The position numbers and the translations under genes were made by a program. Positions 1 to 5,486 of a stretch of DNA of 7,411 bases are shown in pieces. The notes under the pieces were generated by a model. It ran no database searches and was not told the DNA's origin. It was given only the letters and a program-made list of their open reading frames with translations. This DNA is from Phycisphaeraceae bacterium (lineage in GTDB: Bacteria; Planctomycetota; Phycisphaerae; Phycisphaerales; UBA1924): assembly GCA_009827205.1 (NCBI GenBank), contig WUAK01000139.1, positions 1 to 7,411 on the forward strand, in the 5' to 3' direction. The first letter of the stretch is position 1. Each line of letters begins with the position of its first letter.

Positions 1-167
1 GCCGAGCCCGCATCAGCGAAAAAACCGTGGGGCTGGGACGATTCGATGCAGATCTATTTGCTCTGTTCGTGGTGGTGATATGAGTTACCCCGCTAGAGGA
101 GGGCGGGAGCTAACTGCCCCCGTTTGTTCGCCGGGGGCAAGACCGGGCGGCGCTGTCGGTTGGTGGA
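1..167. other. left-edge stretch without a callable gene; possible tail of an upstream gene
   Basis: Two plus-strand frames are open from the left edge: one to a TGA at 76-78 (ending ...IYLLCSWW) and one to a TGA at 81-83 (ending ...LFALFVVVI). Either could be the C-terminal tail of a gene entering from the left. The first has somewhat more G/C at third codon positions but is oddly rich in Trp. Neither tail is recognisable, so I do not call a CDS. The rest of the stretch is GC-rich and contains inverted repeats, with the clearest hairpin at 115-139. Confidence 0.3.
115..139 (-). terminator. GC-rich hairpin downstream of the glycosylasparaginase-like gene
   Basis: TGCCCCCG (115-122) and CGGGGGCA (132-139) form a perfect 8-bp stem with a 9-nt loop. 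It begins about 30 bp past the stop codon of the minus-strand gene ending at 168. The strand leaving the hairpin has no T-run (GTTAG follows), so a classical intrinsic terminator is not proven. A second, imperfect inverted repeat (GTTA...TAAC with CCCGC/GCGGG inside, 84-114) lies next to it. A role in 3'-end formation or RNA stability is inferred from position only. Confidence 0.4.
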
Positions 168-1256
168 TCAGCCAAACAGTGGCACCGAGTTGACTCGGCG
201 AGGGCCTTCGCCATTGCACACGGCGAAGGTCCCGCCCGGTCTCATGCATGCGGACCCGTATGCGCCGTCCTTCCTCATCGCGTACATCGTCACCTGGAAG
301 TTGGGCTCACCTTTCTCATTAAGCAGGCGTTTCTGCTTCGTGCGGTCTGCGATGCGCTTGAGCACCGCGGTGCACGCCTCCGTCGGGCTCATGCCCTGGT
401 CCATGAACTGAACCGCGAGGAACGAACCGCAACACTGGATGACGGCCTCGCCCCGTCCTGTCGCGCCGGCGGAGCCGATCTCGTTGTCTGCGTACATGCC
501 CGCGCCGATGATCGGCGAGTCGCCGACACGCCCTGGGATCTTGTACGAGAGACCGCTGGTCGTTGTGCAGCCCGAGAGTTCACCCTTGTCGTTCAATGCA
601 GAGCAGTGGATGGTGCCCGTCGTAAACGGGATAGGACTTGTTTCTGGGGTTGCCATTGCGGTGTGCGTGCCGTGGCCTTCCTGATTGAATTCCCAGTCCA
701 TCTGTTCTGGGTTGAGCCAGTCGTCGTTTGGGCCGTGGTTCGCTTTCCAGCGGAGCCAGGCCCTCCTGGCTCGGTCGGTAAGCAGGTTCTCTTCCTTGAA
801 GCCGAGGGCGACCGCGAACTCCTTGGCTCCCTGGCCCACGAGCATGACGTGATCGGTACGCCTGAGGACTTCGAGAGCAACGGATGCTGGTGTCTTGATA
901 TCTTCGATACAAGCGACGCAGCCGGCTTTATGGGTGGGTCCGTGCATGACTGAGGAGTCGAGCTGCACAACTCCTCGCTCGTTCGGGAGCCCGCCGTAGC
1001 CGACGGACATGTCGTTGGGGTCTTCTTCGACGATTCTGACGCCCTCGACGATCGCCTCGGCGGTGTCTCGGCCCTGGTTCATGAGTTCCCAGGCCCGTTC
1101 GACGGCTTTGACGCCGTTTCCTGACGCGACGGACACGGGTCCTCTGTGGTCATCGCCGGGCTCACGGCGGGGCGAGGCGAGTGCCTTGCCGGTTGCAGCG
1201 CTGAGAGCAGCGAGGGAGCCGGCGGCCAGTAGATGACGACGGTGGATGTTGTTCAT
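168..1256 (-). CDS. Tat-exported glycosylasparaginase / isoaspartyl peptidase family Ntn hydrolase
   Basis: This 362-aa protein belongs to the glycosylasparaginase (asparaginase 2-like) family. These Ntn hydrolases cut themselves before a Thr, which then acts as the nucleophile on amide bonds of Asn derivatives. The N-terminus has a twin-arginine type signal: R6-R7-H-L-L, a hydrophobic stretch to about residue 22, and an AlA site with likely cleavage after A27. The predicted nucleophile is T215 in TTGTIHCSALN. The substrate-pocket signature GRVGDSPIIGAG starts at G242 with R243 and D246, and a glycine-rich GATGRGE follows at 264-270. Known enzymes have HDT before the nucleophile; here the Asp is Gly (TGT). 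The length fits the family. It is rich in Cys (for example 113, 116, 218, 230, 275, 276), which suits an exported, disulfide-bonded protein. Start: the first ATG preceding the Tat motif; no good Shine-Dalgarno is visible. The true substrate (glycoasparagine, isoAsp peptide or asparagine) cannot be told from sequence. The gene is divergent from the FKBP gene. Confidence 0.88.
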   Translation of the reverse strand: MNNIHRRHLLAAGSLAALSAATGKALASPRREPGDDHRGPVSVASGNGVKAVERAWELMNQGRDTAEAIVEGVRIVEEDPNDMSVGYGGLPNERGVVQLDSSVMHGPTHKAGCVACIEDIKTPASVALEVLRRTDHVMLVGQGAKEFAVALGFKEENLLTDRARRAWLRWKANHGPNDDWLNPEQMDWEFNQEGHGTHTAMATPETSPIPFTTGTIHCSALNDKGELSGCTTTSGLSYKIPGRVGDSPIIGAGMYADNEIGSAGATGRGEAVIQCCGSFLAVQFMDQGMSPTEACTAVLKRIADRTKQKRLLNEKGEPNFQVTMYAMRKDGAYGSACMRPGGTFAVCNGEGPRRVNSVPLFG

Positions 1257-1317
1257 GGGGGCATTGTGCCCGAATTCGTGGTTGTGTGCGCCCTTGGAAG
1301 CGACACTGGGGTTTGTC

Positions 1318-1342
1318 CCCGAAACAGGGATGTAATTTCGGG
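1318..1342. repeat. 7-bp inverted repeat in the divergent intergenic region
   Basis: CCCGAAA (1318-1324) and TTTCGGG (1336-1342) are perfect inverted copies separated by 11 nt. They sit between the divergent asparaginase-like and FKBP genes, just upstream of a candidate plus-strand -10 element. The dyad could be an operator or a leader hairpin of the minus-strand transcript. Nothing in the sequence decides between these, and a 7-bp match may be coincidental. Confidence 0.3.
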
Positions 1343-1343
1343 C

Positions 1344-1370
1344 TTACCACTACTTCTTTCGTACTAAAAT
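1344..1370 (+). promoter_or_regulatory. candidate promoter for the FKBP gene
   Basis: TAAAAT (1365-1370) matches the sigma-70 -10 consensus at five of six bases. It lies in a locally AT-rich patch (about 1352-1380) within an otherwise GC-rich region. The best -35 is TTACCA (1344-1349), a weak match with a 15-bp spacer. The -10 box lies about 110 bp upstream of the chosen FKBP start, so a leader of roughly 100 nt would be implied. This is a weak call based on consensus matching. Confidence 0.3.
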
Positions 1371-1461
1371 GTCGCCTTTTGAAGATTTGATGGGAATCAT
1401 GCCGCGAGTTGAACTGCTCTCAAGGGGCTGGCATCGAAGTGTAAAAGATGTCATTACGAGC

Positions 1462-1470
1462 AGGTGAGGG
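1462..1470 (+). promoter_or_regulatory. ribosome binding site that sets the FKBP start
   Basis: AGGTGAGGG lies 7 nt before ATG 1478 and contains GAGG at a normal Shine-Dalgarno distance. The in-frame ATG at 1448, ten codons earlier, has no comparable site. The site would also lie inside the coding sequence if translation began at 1448. This favours 1478 as the start. Confidence 0.6.
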
Positions 1471-1477
1471 ATCTCAA

Positions 1478-1810
1478 ATGAGTAATGGTGTGACTGAGCT
1501 TCAGATTGAGGACATGTCCGTGGGTGACGGGCTTGAGTGTCCTCAGGGCGCAACCGTGACGGTGCATTACCGCGGTGCCCTCATGGATGGCACAGAATTT
1601 GACTCGTCCTACAGCCGGGGCCAGCCGATCGAGTTCCCGCTTGGCAACCTCATCAAGGGTTGGCAGGATGGAATCCCGGGTATGAAGGTTGGTGGGAAGC
1701 GGAAGCTGACCATCCCTTACACCATGGGTTACGGCATCCACGGTTCTCCGCCCGCGATCCCGCCGAAGGCCGATCTGGTCTTCGAGATCGAGCTGCTCGG
1801 CGTTCGCTGA
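1478..1810 (+). CDS. FKBP-type peptidyl-prolyl cis-trans isomerase
   Basis: This is a single-domain FKBP of 110 aa, close to human FKBP12 in length and pattern. It catalyses cis-trans isomerisation of X-Pro bonds during protein folding. The active-site residues known from FKBP12 can be lined up: Y31 (VHYRG), D42 (FDSS), F53, I59 and W62 (LIKGW), Y85 (GYGIHG) and F102 (LVFEIELL). The IPP motif of the C-terminal loop (94-96) is also present. There is no signal peptide or lipobox, so it is probably cytoplasmic. Start: ATG 1478 is preceded by a good ribosome binding site and gives the family's usual length. An in-frame ATG at 1448 would add ten residues that do not resemble the family. It is followed after 84 bp by the PilZ-J gene on the same strand, so the two may be co-transcribed. 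No convincing terminator separates them. Confidence 0.93.
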   Translation: MSNGVTELQIEDMSVGDGLECPQGATVTVHYRGALMDGTEFDSSYSRGQPIEFPLGNLIKGWQDGIPGMKVGGKRKLTIPYTMGYGIHGSPPAIPPKADLVFEIELLGVR

Positions 1811-1894
1811 GTTGGCCTGAATAGTCCCGATAATCGTCCCGCTCTTGGGGGCTTGTCGTCAAGATCGGCCTTCGTGTAGCCGAGAGTCCTTTCT

Positions 1895-2545
1895 ATGGGA
1901 TTCGGCTCACAGAAGTCGTCGTCGCGCTTGCACATGCCGAGGCGCGCCGAGCGGTTTGCAACCAGCTCGCTTGAGAGCAAGGTTGGTGCCGTGCGCGATG
2001 TCTCTGCGACCGGATTCAGGATTTCGTCTCGCAAGAAGATCGGTGTGTCCAAGGGTGAGATACACGAGTTGAGCCTTCGGACCGCGGAGAAGCAGCTGAC
2101 ACTTCGAGCGCGCGTGCAGTGGGTGCGCCGGACATGCTGGCTGCCCGCTGTCTACGAGGCTGGGTTCCAGATCGTTGATCCGCGGCCCGGTGTTGGCGAG
2201 GCGCTCAAGCAGCTCGGCTTGTACGGCTTTGCCGCTGGAAACACGCAGGTTGAGGGCGAGGCGCCTACACAGAATGCGGGTGCATCGGAGCAGAAGCCCG
2301 AGACTCCTCAGGCGTTCATCGAGTATGAGGATCTCTACCTTGTGCTTGGTGTCGAGCGTGACGCCCAGTCTTCAGAGATCAAAAGCGCGTACAGGAAGCT
2401 TGCGCAGGTGCACCACCCGGACCACAGCGAGGCACCGGACGCGGCTGAGACGTTTGACCGCATCGCAAAGGCGTACTCGGTGCTCGGAGATGCGAAGAAA
2501 CGCGAGTGGTACGACAAGCTGATGCGCGGCGACGTCGCGGCTTGA
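1895..2545 (+). CDS. PilZ domain fused to a C-terminal J (DnaJ) domain
   Basis: This 216-aa protein has two recognisable parts. Residues about 15-96 look like a PilZ domain, the cyclic-di-GMP receptor fold. It has R16-x-x-x-R20, D35-x-S-x-x-G40 (RDVSATGFRI), and later strands RARVQWVRR and YEAGFQIVD. Only 14 residues separate the two motifs, shorter than the usual 20-30, giving a compact version. Residues about 115-140 are a polar linker rich in E, Q, A, P and T. Residues about 144-209 form a J domain, with YLVLGVERDAQSSEIKSAYRKLA, the diagnostic HPD at 174-176 (VHHPDH), and AYSVLGDAKKREWYD. J domains stimulate DnaK-type Hsp70 ATPases through HPD. There are no Gly/Phe or zinc-finger regions, so it is not a classical DnaJ. 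No membrane segment is seen, so it is probably cytoplasmic. Start: ATG 1895 has only a weak GAGAG site upstream. A later ATG at residue 14 would still keep both domains. Cyclic-di-GMP binding and Hsp70 recruitment are inferred from the motifs. Confidence 0.87.
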   Translation: MGFGSQKSSSRLHMPRRAERFATSSLESKVGAVRDVSATGFRISSRKKIGVSKGEIHELSLRTAEKQLTLRARVQWVRRTCWLPAVYEAGFQIVDPRPGVGEALKQLGLYGFAAGNTQVEGEAPTQNAGASEQKPETPQAFIEYEDLYLVLGVERDAQSSEIKSAYRKLAQVHHPDHSEAPDAAETFDRIAKAYSVLGDAKKREWYDKLMRGDVAA

Positions 2546-2548
2546 TCA
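2543..2548. other. abutting convergent stop codons in a TGATCA palindrome
   Basis: The PilZ-J gene ends with TGA at 2543-2545. The minus-strand lipoprotein gene ends with the complement of TCA at 2546-2548. The two stop codons touch and together form the palindrome TGATCA. There is no intergenic space, so any 3' end of either transcript must lie inside the opposite gene. Confidence 0.9.
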
Positions 2549-3208
2549 GTTCCGCTGGATACCTCTGAGCATGTTCTCGAAGAGCGCTTTGTTGTCTCCA
2601 ACGAGCGAGAAGGGGCCTGTCATCTTGACGAAGGCCTTGGTTGCTCCGGTGTCGATGATCGCGGCGAGCATCGTGTAGTCGTTGTATGTGGTGGGCGTGC
2701 CCATCATGCCGCCTTCGGTGTAGTCGCCTGTGAGTTCGACGATGGTGACGGGGAAGCCGGCCGCGTCGAATTCCTGGATGTCAGGTTCAACAGGCAGGCC
2801 CTGGTCCTTGACCTGTCCCTTCCAGCGCTCGATGTTGGCTTCGACAGAGCCGCCGGCTTGCGAGAGTGCGATGACGACCTCGCCGTCCTCGGCTTCGTAC
2901 TGCGCGAGTCGCATGGAGTTGCTCGGTGTGACCTTGGTCCACTGGCTTGGAATCGGGATGGAGACATTGCCGACCTGGACGACGCCGTCGCCTCCGGAGA
3001 TCGAGTCTGCCAGTGCGCCGGTCTGCATGTCCCGGCCCTGGATCTGATTTCGAAGGTCCTTGCCCATCTCGACCGATTTGCCGAGCTGGCTTTGGGCACC
3101 CCCCTGATTTTGTGAGGTGGCGGCCGAATTGGACCCGGATTCTTCGCAGCCGATGAGGCAGGCAGCGAGCGTGGCAACAAGCGTTGTGGTGGTTCGTGTT
3201 TTTGGCAT
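2546..3208 (-). CDS. putative lipoprotein of unknown function with an 'NIERW' domain
   Basis: This 220-aa protein begins with a short positive n-region (PKTRTTTT), a hydrophobic segment and a lipobox L18-I-G-C21. It should be a signal peptidase II substrate lipidated on C21. Residues 22-75 are polar and probably a flexible or helical tether. Residues about 77-218 form a compact domain starting VGNVSIPIPSQWTKV. It includes MRLAQYEAEDGE, NIERWKGQ (125-132) and a C-terminal KAFVKMTGPFSLVGDNKALF. From memory, lipoproteins of this pattern are common in planctomycetes and loosely recall PsbP/DUF1795-like folds, but no function is known to me. Start: ATG 3208 has a good ribosome binding site (GGAGA, complement of 3216-3220) 7 nt upstream. 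It is divergent from rmlA, with 126 bp between the starts, so the two promoters share that gap. Confidence 0.8.
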   Translation of the reverse strand: MPKTRTTTTLVATLAACLIGCEESGSNSAATSQNQGGAQSQLGKSVEMGKDLRNQIQGRDMQTGALADSISGGDGVVQVGNVSIPIPSQWTKVTPSNSMRLAQYEAEDGEVVIALSQAGGSVEANIERWKGQVKDQGLPVEPDIQEFDAAGFPVTIVELTGDYTEGGMMGTPTTYNDYTMLAAIIDTGATKAFVKMTGPFSLVGDNKALFENMLRGIQRN

Positions 3209-3334
3209 GTCAGACTCTCCAGTTCTGCCTGATCCTACCGCCTCGGGCTGATTCCATGCGGGTTATGCGCCGATTGAACATTGGGCGATCGCACCCCGGT
3301 CTAAACTGCCCAGGAAGCGGAGAAAGGCGACTCT

Positions 3335-4096
3335 ATGAAGGGCATCATCCTTGCTGGCGGCCTCGGATCAAGGCTCCGCCCACTCACTCTGGTGACCAAC
3401 AAGCACCTCTTGCCGGTCTATGACCGGCCCATGATCTACTACCCCATCCAGTGCCTGCTTAACGCGGGCATCGATGAGGTCATGATCGTCACCGGCGGCG
3501 AGCACGCGGGCGACTTCCTCAAGCTCCTCAAGAACGGCAAGGATCTTGGCATCAAGCACCTGGCCTACGCCTATCAGGAGGGCGAGGGCGGGATCGCTGA
3601 CGCTCTGAAGCTCGCTGAAGATTTCGCCGACGGCGACAAGATCTGCGTCGTGCTCGGTGACAACATCATCGAGGGGAACATCAAGCAGGCCGCGGACGAC
3701 TTCAGCGCGCAAGAAAGCGGCGCGAAGCTTCTCTTGAAAGAAGTGCCCGACCCGGAGCGGTTCGGTGTCGCGGAGGTCGGTGGCGACGGCAACATCGCTT
3801 CGATCGTGGAGAAGCCCAAGGATCCAAAGAGCAATCTCGCGGTCACGGGTATCTATTTCTACGACAACGACGCGTTCAACATCTGCCAGACACTCAAGCC
3901 AAGCGATCGGGGCGAGCTTGAGATCACTGATGTGAACAACGAGTACATCCGCCGAGGCAACCTGACGAGCGAGGTGCTCGAGGGCTGGTGGACCGATGCG
4001 GGGACGCACGAGAGTCTGTACCGAGCGACGAAGCTGGTCGCCGAGGGTGGTGCGAATCACATGAGTCTGCCGGCAAAGGTGGGGGCCTCTTCATGA
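3335..4096 (+). CDS. rmlA: glucose-1-phosphate thymidylyltransferase, short form
   Basis: RmlA joins glucose-1-phosphate to dTTP, giving dTDP-glucose and pyrophosphate, the first step of dTDP-L-rhamnose synthesis. The 253-aa protein has the nucleotidyltransferase signature GGLGSRLRPLT (8-18) with R13 and a catalytic Lys at K23 (TNKHLLPV). VVLGDNI carries the metal-binding D109. EKP lies at 159-161, GELEITD at 193-199 and GWWTDAGT at 217-224, with a second metal ligand expected at D221. It resembles the short RfbA-type enzymes of about 245 aa, such as the one in Bacillus anthracis, which have 'GGIA' after the substrate-loop Gln. It lacks the roughly 40-residue C-terminal extension of the enterobacterial enzyme. 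Start: ATG 3335 follows a purine-rich GGAGAAAGG with a 7-nt gap. It is the first gene of the operon and overlaps rmlC by ATGA. Other sugars or nucleotides cannot be excluded, but the neighbours argue for rhamnose. Confidence 0.94.
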   Translation: MKGIILAGGLGSRLRPLTLVTNKHLLPVYDRPMIYYPIQCLLNAGIDEVMIVTGGEHAGDFLKLLKNGKDLGIKHLAYAYQEGEGGIADALKLAEDFADGDKICVVLGDNIIEGNIKQAADDFSAQESGAKLLLKEVPDPERFGVAEVGGDGNIASIVEKPKDPKSNLAVTGIYFYDNDAFNICQTLKPSDRGELEITDVNNEYIRRGNLTSEVLEGWWTDAGTHESLYRATKLVAEGGANHMSLPAKVGASS

Positions 4097-4587
4097 GCGT
4101 GATCGGGATCCCCGTGTGGGACGACACCGTTGAGACCGGGTACAGGCGCGCGCTTGCCGAGCAGGAGCCAGTGTTCGTGCCCGCGAGGCACTTTGCGGAC
4201 GACCGGGGCTGGTCGCTCATGAATCAGCTTCAGGGCGTGCTGAGTCCCAAGGGGCAGGTCAACTTCAGCAACCAGTACCCGGGTGTCGTCAAGGCGTGGC
4301 ACCGCCACAAGAAGCAAACCGACTTCTGGCTTGTTCTCAAGGGTCATCTCAAGGTTGGCGTGCATCGTCAGACTGACGGTGTGACCTGGGCGTGTGTCGC
4401 CGGGGAAAAGAGACCTGGCACGGTGATCATCCCGCCGACTTTGTGGCACGGCGCGGCGACCGTCGGAAGCGAGTCTGCGGGGCTGCTCTACTACGTCACC
4501 GAGTCGTATGACCCGAACAACCCCGACGAGGAACGGCTCCCGCACGACGGCGTCGATGGATTTCCCTGGGAGGTCCAGCACGGATGA
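4093..4587 (+). CDS. rmlC: dTDP-4-dehydrorhamnose 3,5-epimerase family cupin (divergent RmlC)
   Basis: The position between rmlA and rmlD and the cupin pattern identify this 164-aa protein as the cluster's RmlC. It is expected to epimerise C3 and C5 of dTDP-4-keto-6-deoxyglucose. Residues can be lined up by eye with E. coli RmlC. ADDRGW (35-40) matches GDERGF. QVNFSNQYPGVVKAWH (55-70) places the catalytic base at H70. WHG at 118-120 matches the second cupin segment, Y133 matches the catalytic Tyr, and D152 (LPHD) matches the Asp partner of the His. The active-site Lys of RmlC (QGKLV) falls on D77 (KKQTDFW), and the Arg before the His motif is Lys (K67). It is also shorter than the usual 180 or so aa. 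It may be a related RmlC-like sugar epimerase or isomerase, but no other rmlC is present. Start: ATG 4093 in the ATGA overlap. Longer in-frame starts would lie inside rmlA. Confidence 0.8.
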   Translation: MSVIGIPVWDDTVETGYRRALAEQEPVFVPARHFADDRGWSLMNQLQGVLSPKGQVNFSNQYPGVVKAWHRHKKQTDFWLVLKGHLKVGVHRQTDGVTWACVAGEKRPGTVIIPPTLWHGAATVGSESAGLLYYVTESYDPNNPDEERLPHDGVDGFPWEVQHG

Positions 4588-5486
4588 GCCTTGGGGCGTT
4601 CTATCACGGCAAGCCAGACCATCCGGGTGTAGTTGTTGTTGGCGCTAAAGGCATGCTTGGGACGCATGTTTGCGAGCTGCTGACCAGTCTGGGTGTGCCG
4701 TTCTTTGCGGTCGACAGGGCCGAGCTCGATCTGTCGAGTGCCGATGCGGTGAACACAAGCGATCTGGACATGTCCGCGGTGTGGTTCAACTGCGCAGCGT
4801 GGACGGATGTTGATGGAGCGGAAGAGCACGAGGAAAGGGCGCTTGCGATCAACGGTGGGCCCGGCCTGCGGGCGCTGTGCGCCCGCGTGAAGGACGCGGG
4901 TGGATTGCTTGTGCACGTTTCCACAGACTACGTGTTCGAGGGCACCGCGAGCGAGCCCTACGGGACGGATCACCCTCGGTCACCGATCGGTGCGTACGGC
5001 AGGACAAAGGCGGCGGGCGAAGTCATCGTTGAGACTTCCGGGTGTGACTACATCATCGCGCGCACGAGCTGGTTGTATTCGCCTTACGCGAACAACTTTG
5101 TGAAGACGATGGCCAAGCTGACAGGCGATCGCGACGAGCTCAAGGTCGTGAGCGATCAGCGTGGTAGGCCGACTTCCGCGGAGCATCTGGCGCGTTCGCT
5201 GGTGGGGCTCGTCGACGCGGGAGCGCGAGGGGTGTTTCATGTGACCGACGGGGGCGAGTGCACTTGGCACGAGTTTGCCTGCGCGATCCGTGACGGGCTG
5301 GGGCACACTTGCGAGATCGCGCCGTGTACGACCGAAGAGTTTCCACGCCCGGCGCCTCGGCCTTCGTACAGCGTGCTCGATCTGAGCAAGACCGAGCGCG
5401 TGCTGGGCGCGATGTCGAGTTGGCGGGACAATCTCGAAGCGGTACTGAATCATCTCCGAGTGCAAGGCAGAGCCAGGAGCGCGTGA
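4584..5486 (+). CDS. rmlD: dTDP-4-dehydrorhamnose reductase
   Basis: RmlD performs the last step, NAD(P)H-dependent reduction of dTDP-4-keto-L-rhamnose to dTDP-L-rhamnose. The 300-aa protein is an extended short-chain dehydrogenase. The cofactor loop VVVVGAKGMLGTH has its Gly motif at G20, G23 and G26. NCAAWTDVDGAE (69-80) matches the family's N-A-A-x-T-x-V-D-x-A-E. VSTDYVFEG (112-120) is followed by the YxxxK pair Y138 and K142 (AYGRTK). ARTSWLYSP (159-167) and DQRGRPTSA (191-199) are further RmlD signatures. About 14 residues precede the first strand, more than usual. The start at 4584 is supported by the ATGA overlap with rmlC and a GGGAGGT site 9 nt upstream. The frame ends in the TGATG junction with rmlB. 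Confidence 0.94.
   Translation: MSLGAFYHGKPDHPGVVVVGAKGMLGTHVCELLTSLGVPFFAVDRAELDLSSADAVNTSDLDMSAVWFNCAAWTDVDGAEEHEERALAINGGPGLRALCARVKDAGGLLVHVSTDYVFEGTASEPYGTDHPRSPIGAYGRTKAAGEVIVETSGCDYIIARTSWLYSPYANNFVKTMAKLTGDRDELKVVSDQRGRPTSAEHLARSLVGLVDAGARGVFHVTDGGECTWHEFACAIRDGLGHTCEIAPCTTEEFPRPAPRPSYSVLDLSKTERVLGAMSSWRDNLEAVLNHLRVQGRARSA
5475..5479 (+). promoter_or_regulatory. ribosome binding site that sets the rmlB start
   Basis: AGGAG lies 6 nt before ATG 5486. The rmlB frame stays open upstream inside rmlD, as far as an ATG at 5309. This site, the TGATG overlap and the family alignment, which begins MHILLTGGAGFIGS, fix the start at 5486. Confidence 0.75.

Noticed and set aside
1257..1270. three-codon ATG CCC CCA TGA leader overlapping the start of the asparaginase-like gene
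   Set aside because: It is too short to support, has no ribosome binding site, and such frames arise often by chance.
1448..1477. ten-residue upstream extension of the FKBP protein
   Set aside because: There is no good ribosome binding site before 1448, and a good site precedes 1478, which gives the usual FKBP length.
3274..3307. TTGAAC (3274-3279) and TAAACT (3302-3307) as a promoter for rmlA
   Set aside because: The spacer is 22 bp, well beyond the usual 16-19. A promoter must lie in the gap, but this pair is not convincing.
3368..4060. long open frame on the minus strand inside rmlA (230 codons), with similar ones inside rmlC (4057-4581) and rmlB (5759-6322)
   Set aside because: They are antisense to well-recognised enzymes, match no family I know, and are expected in GC-rich coding DNA where the complementary frame rarely has stops.
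3988..4092. N-terminal extension of rmlC from ATG 3988
   Set aside because: It lies inside rmlA, and the ATGA overlap at 4093 gives the normal family start.
5309..5485. 59-codon N-terminal extension of rmlB
   Set aside because: It lies wholly inside rmlD, has no family resemblance, and the AGGAG site plus the Rossmann motif fix the start at 5486.
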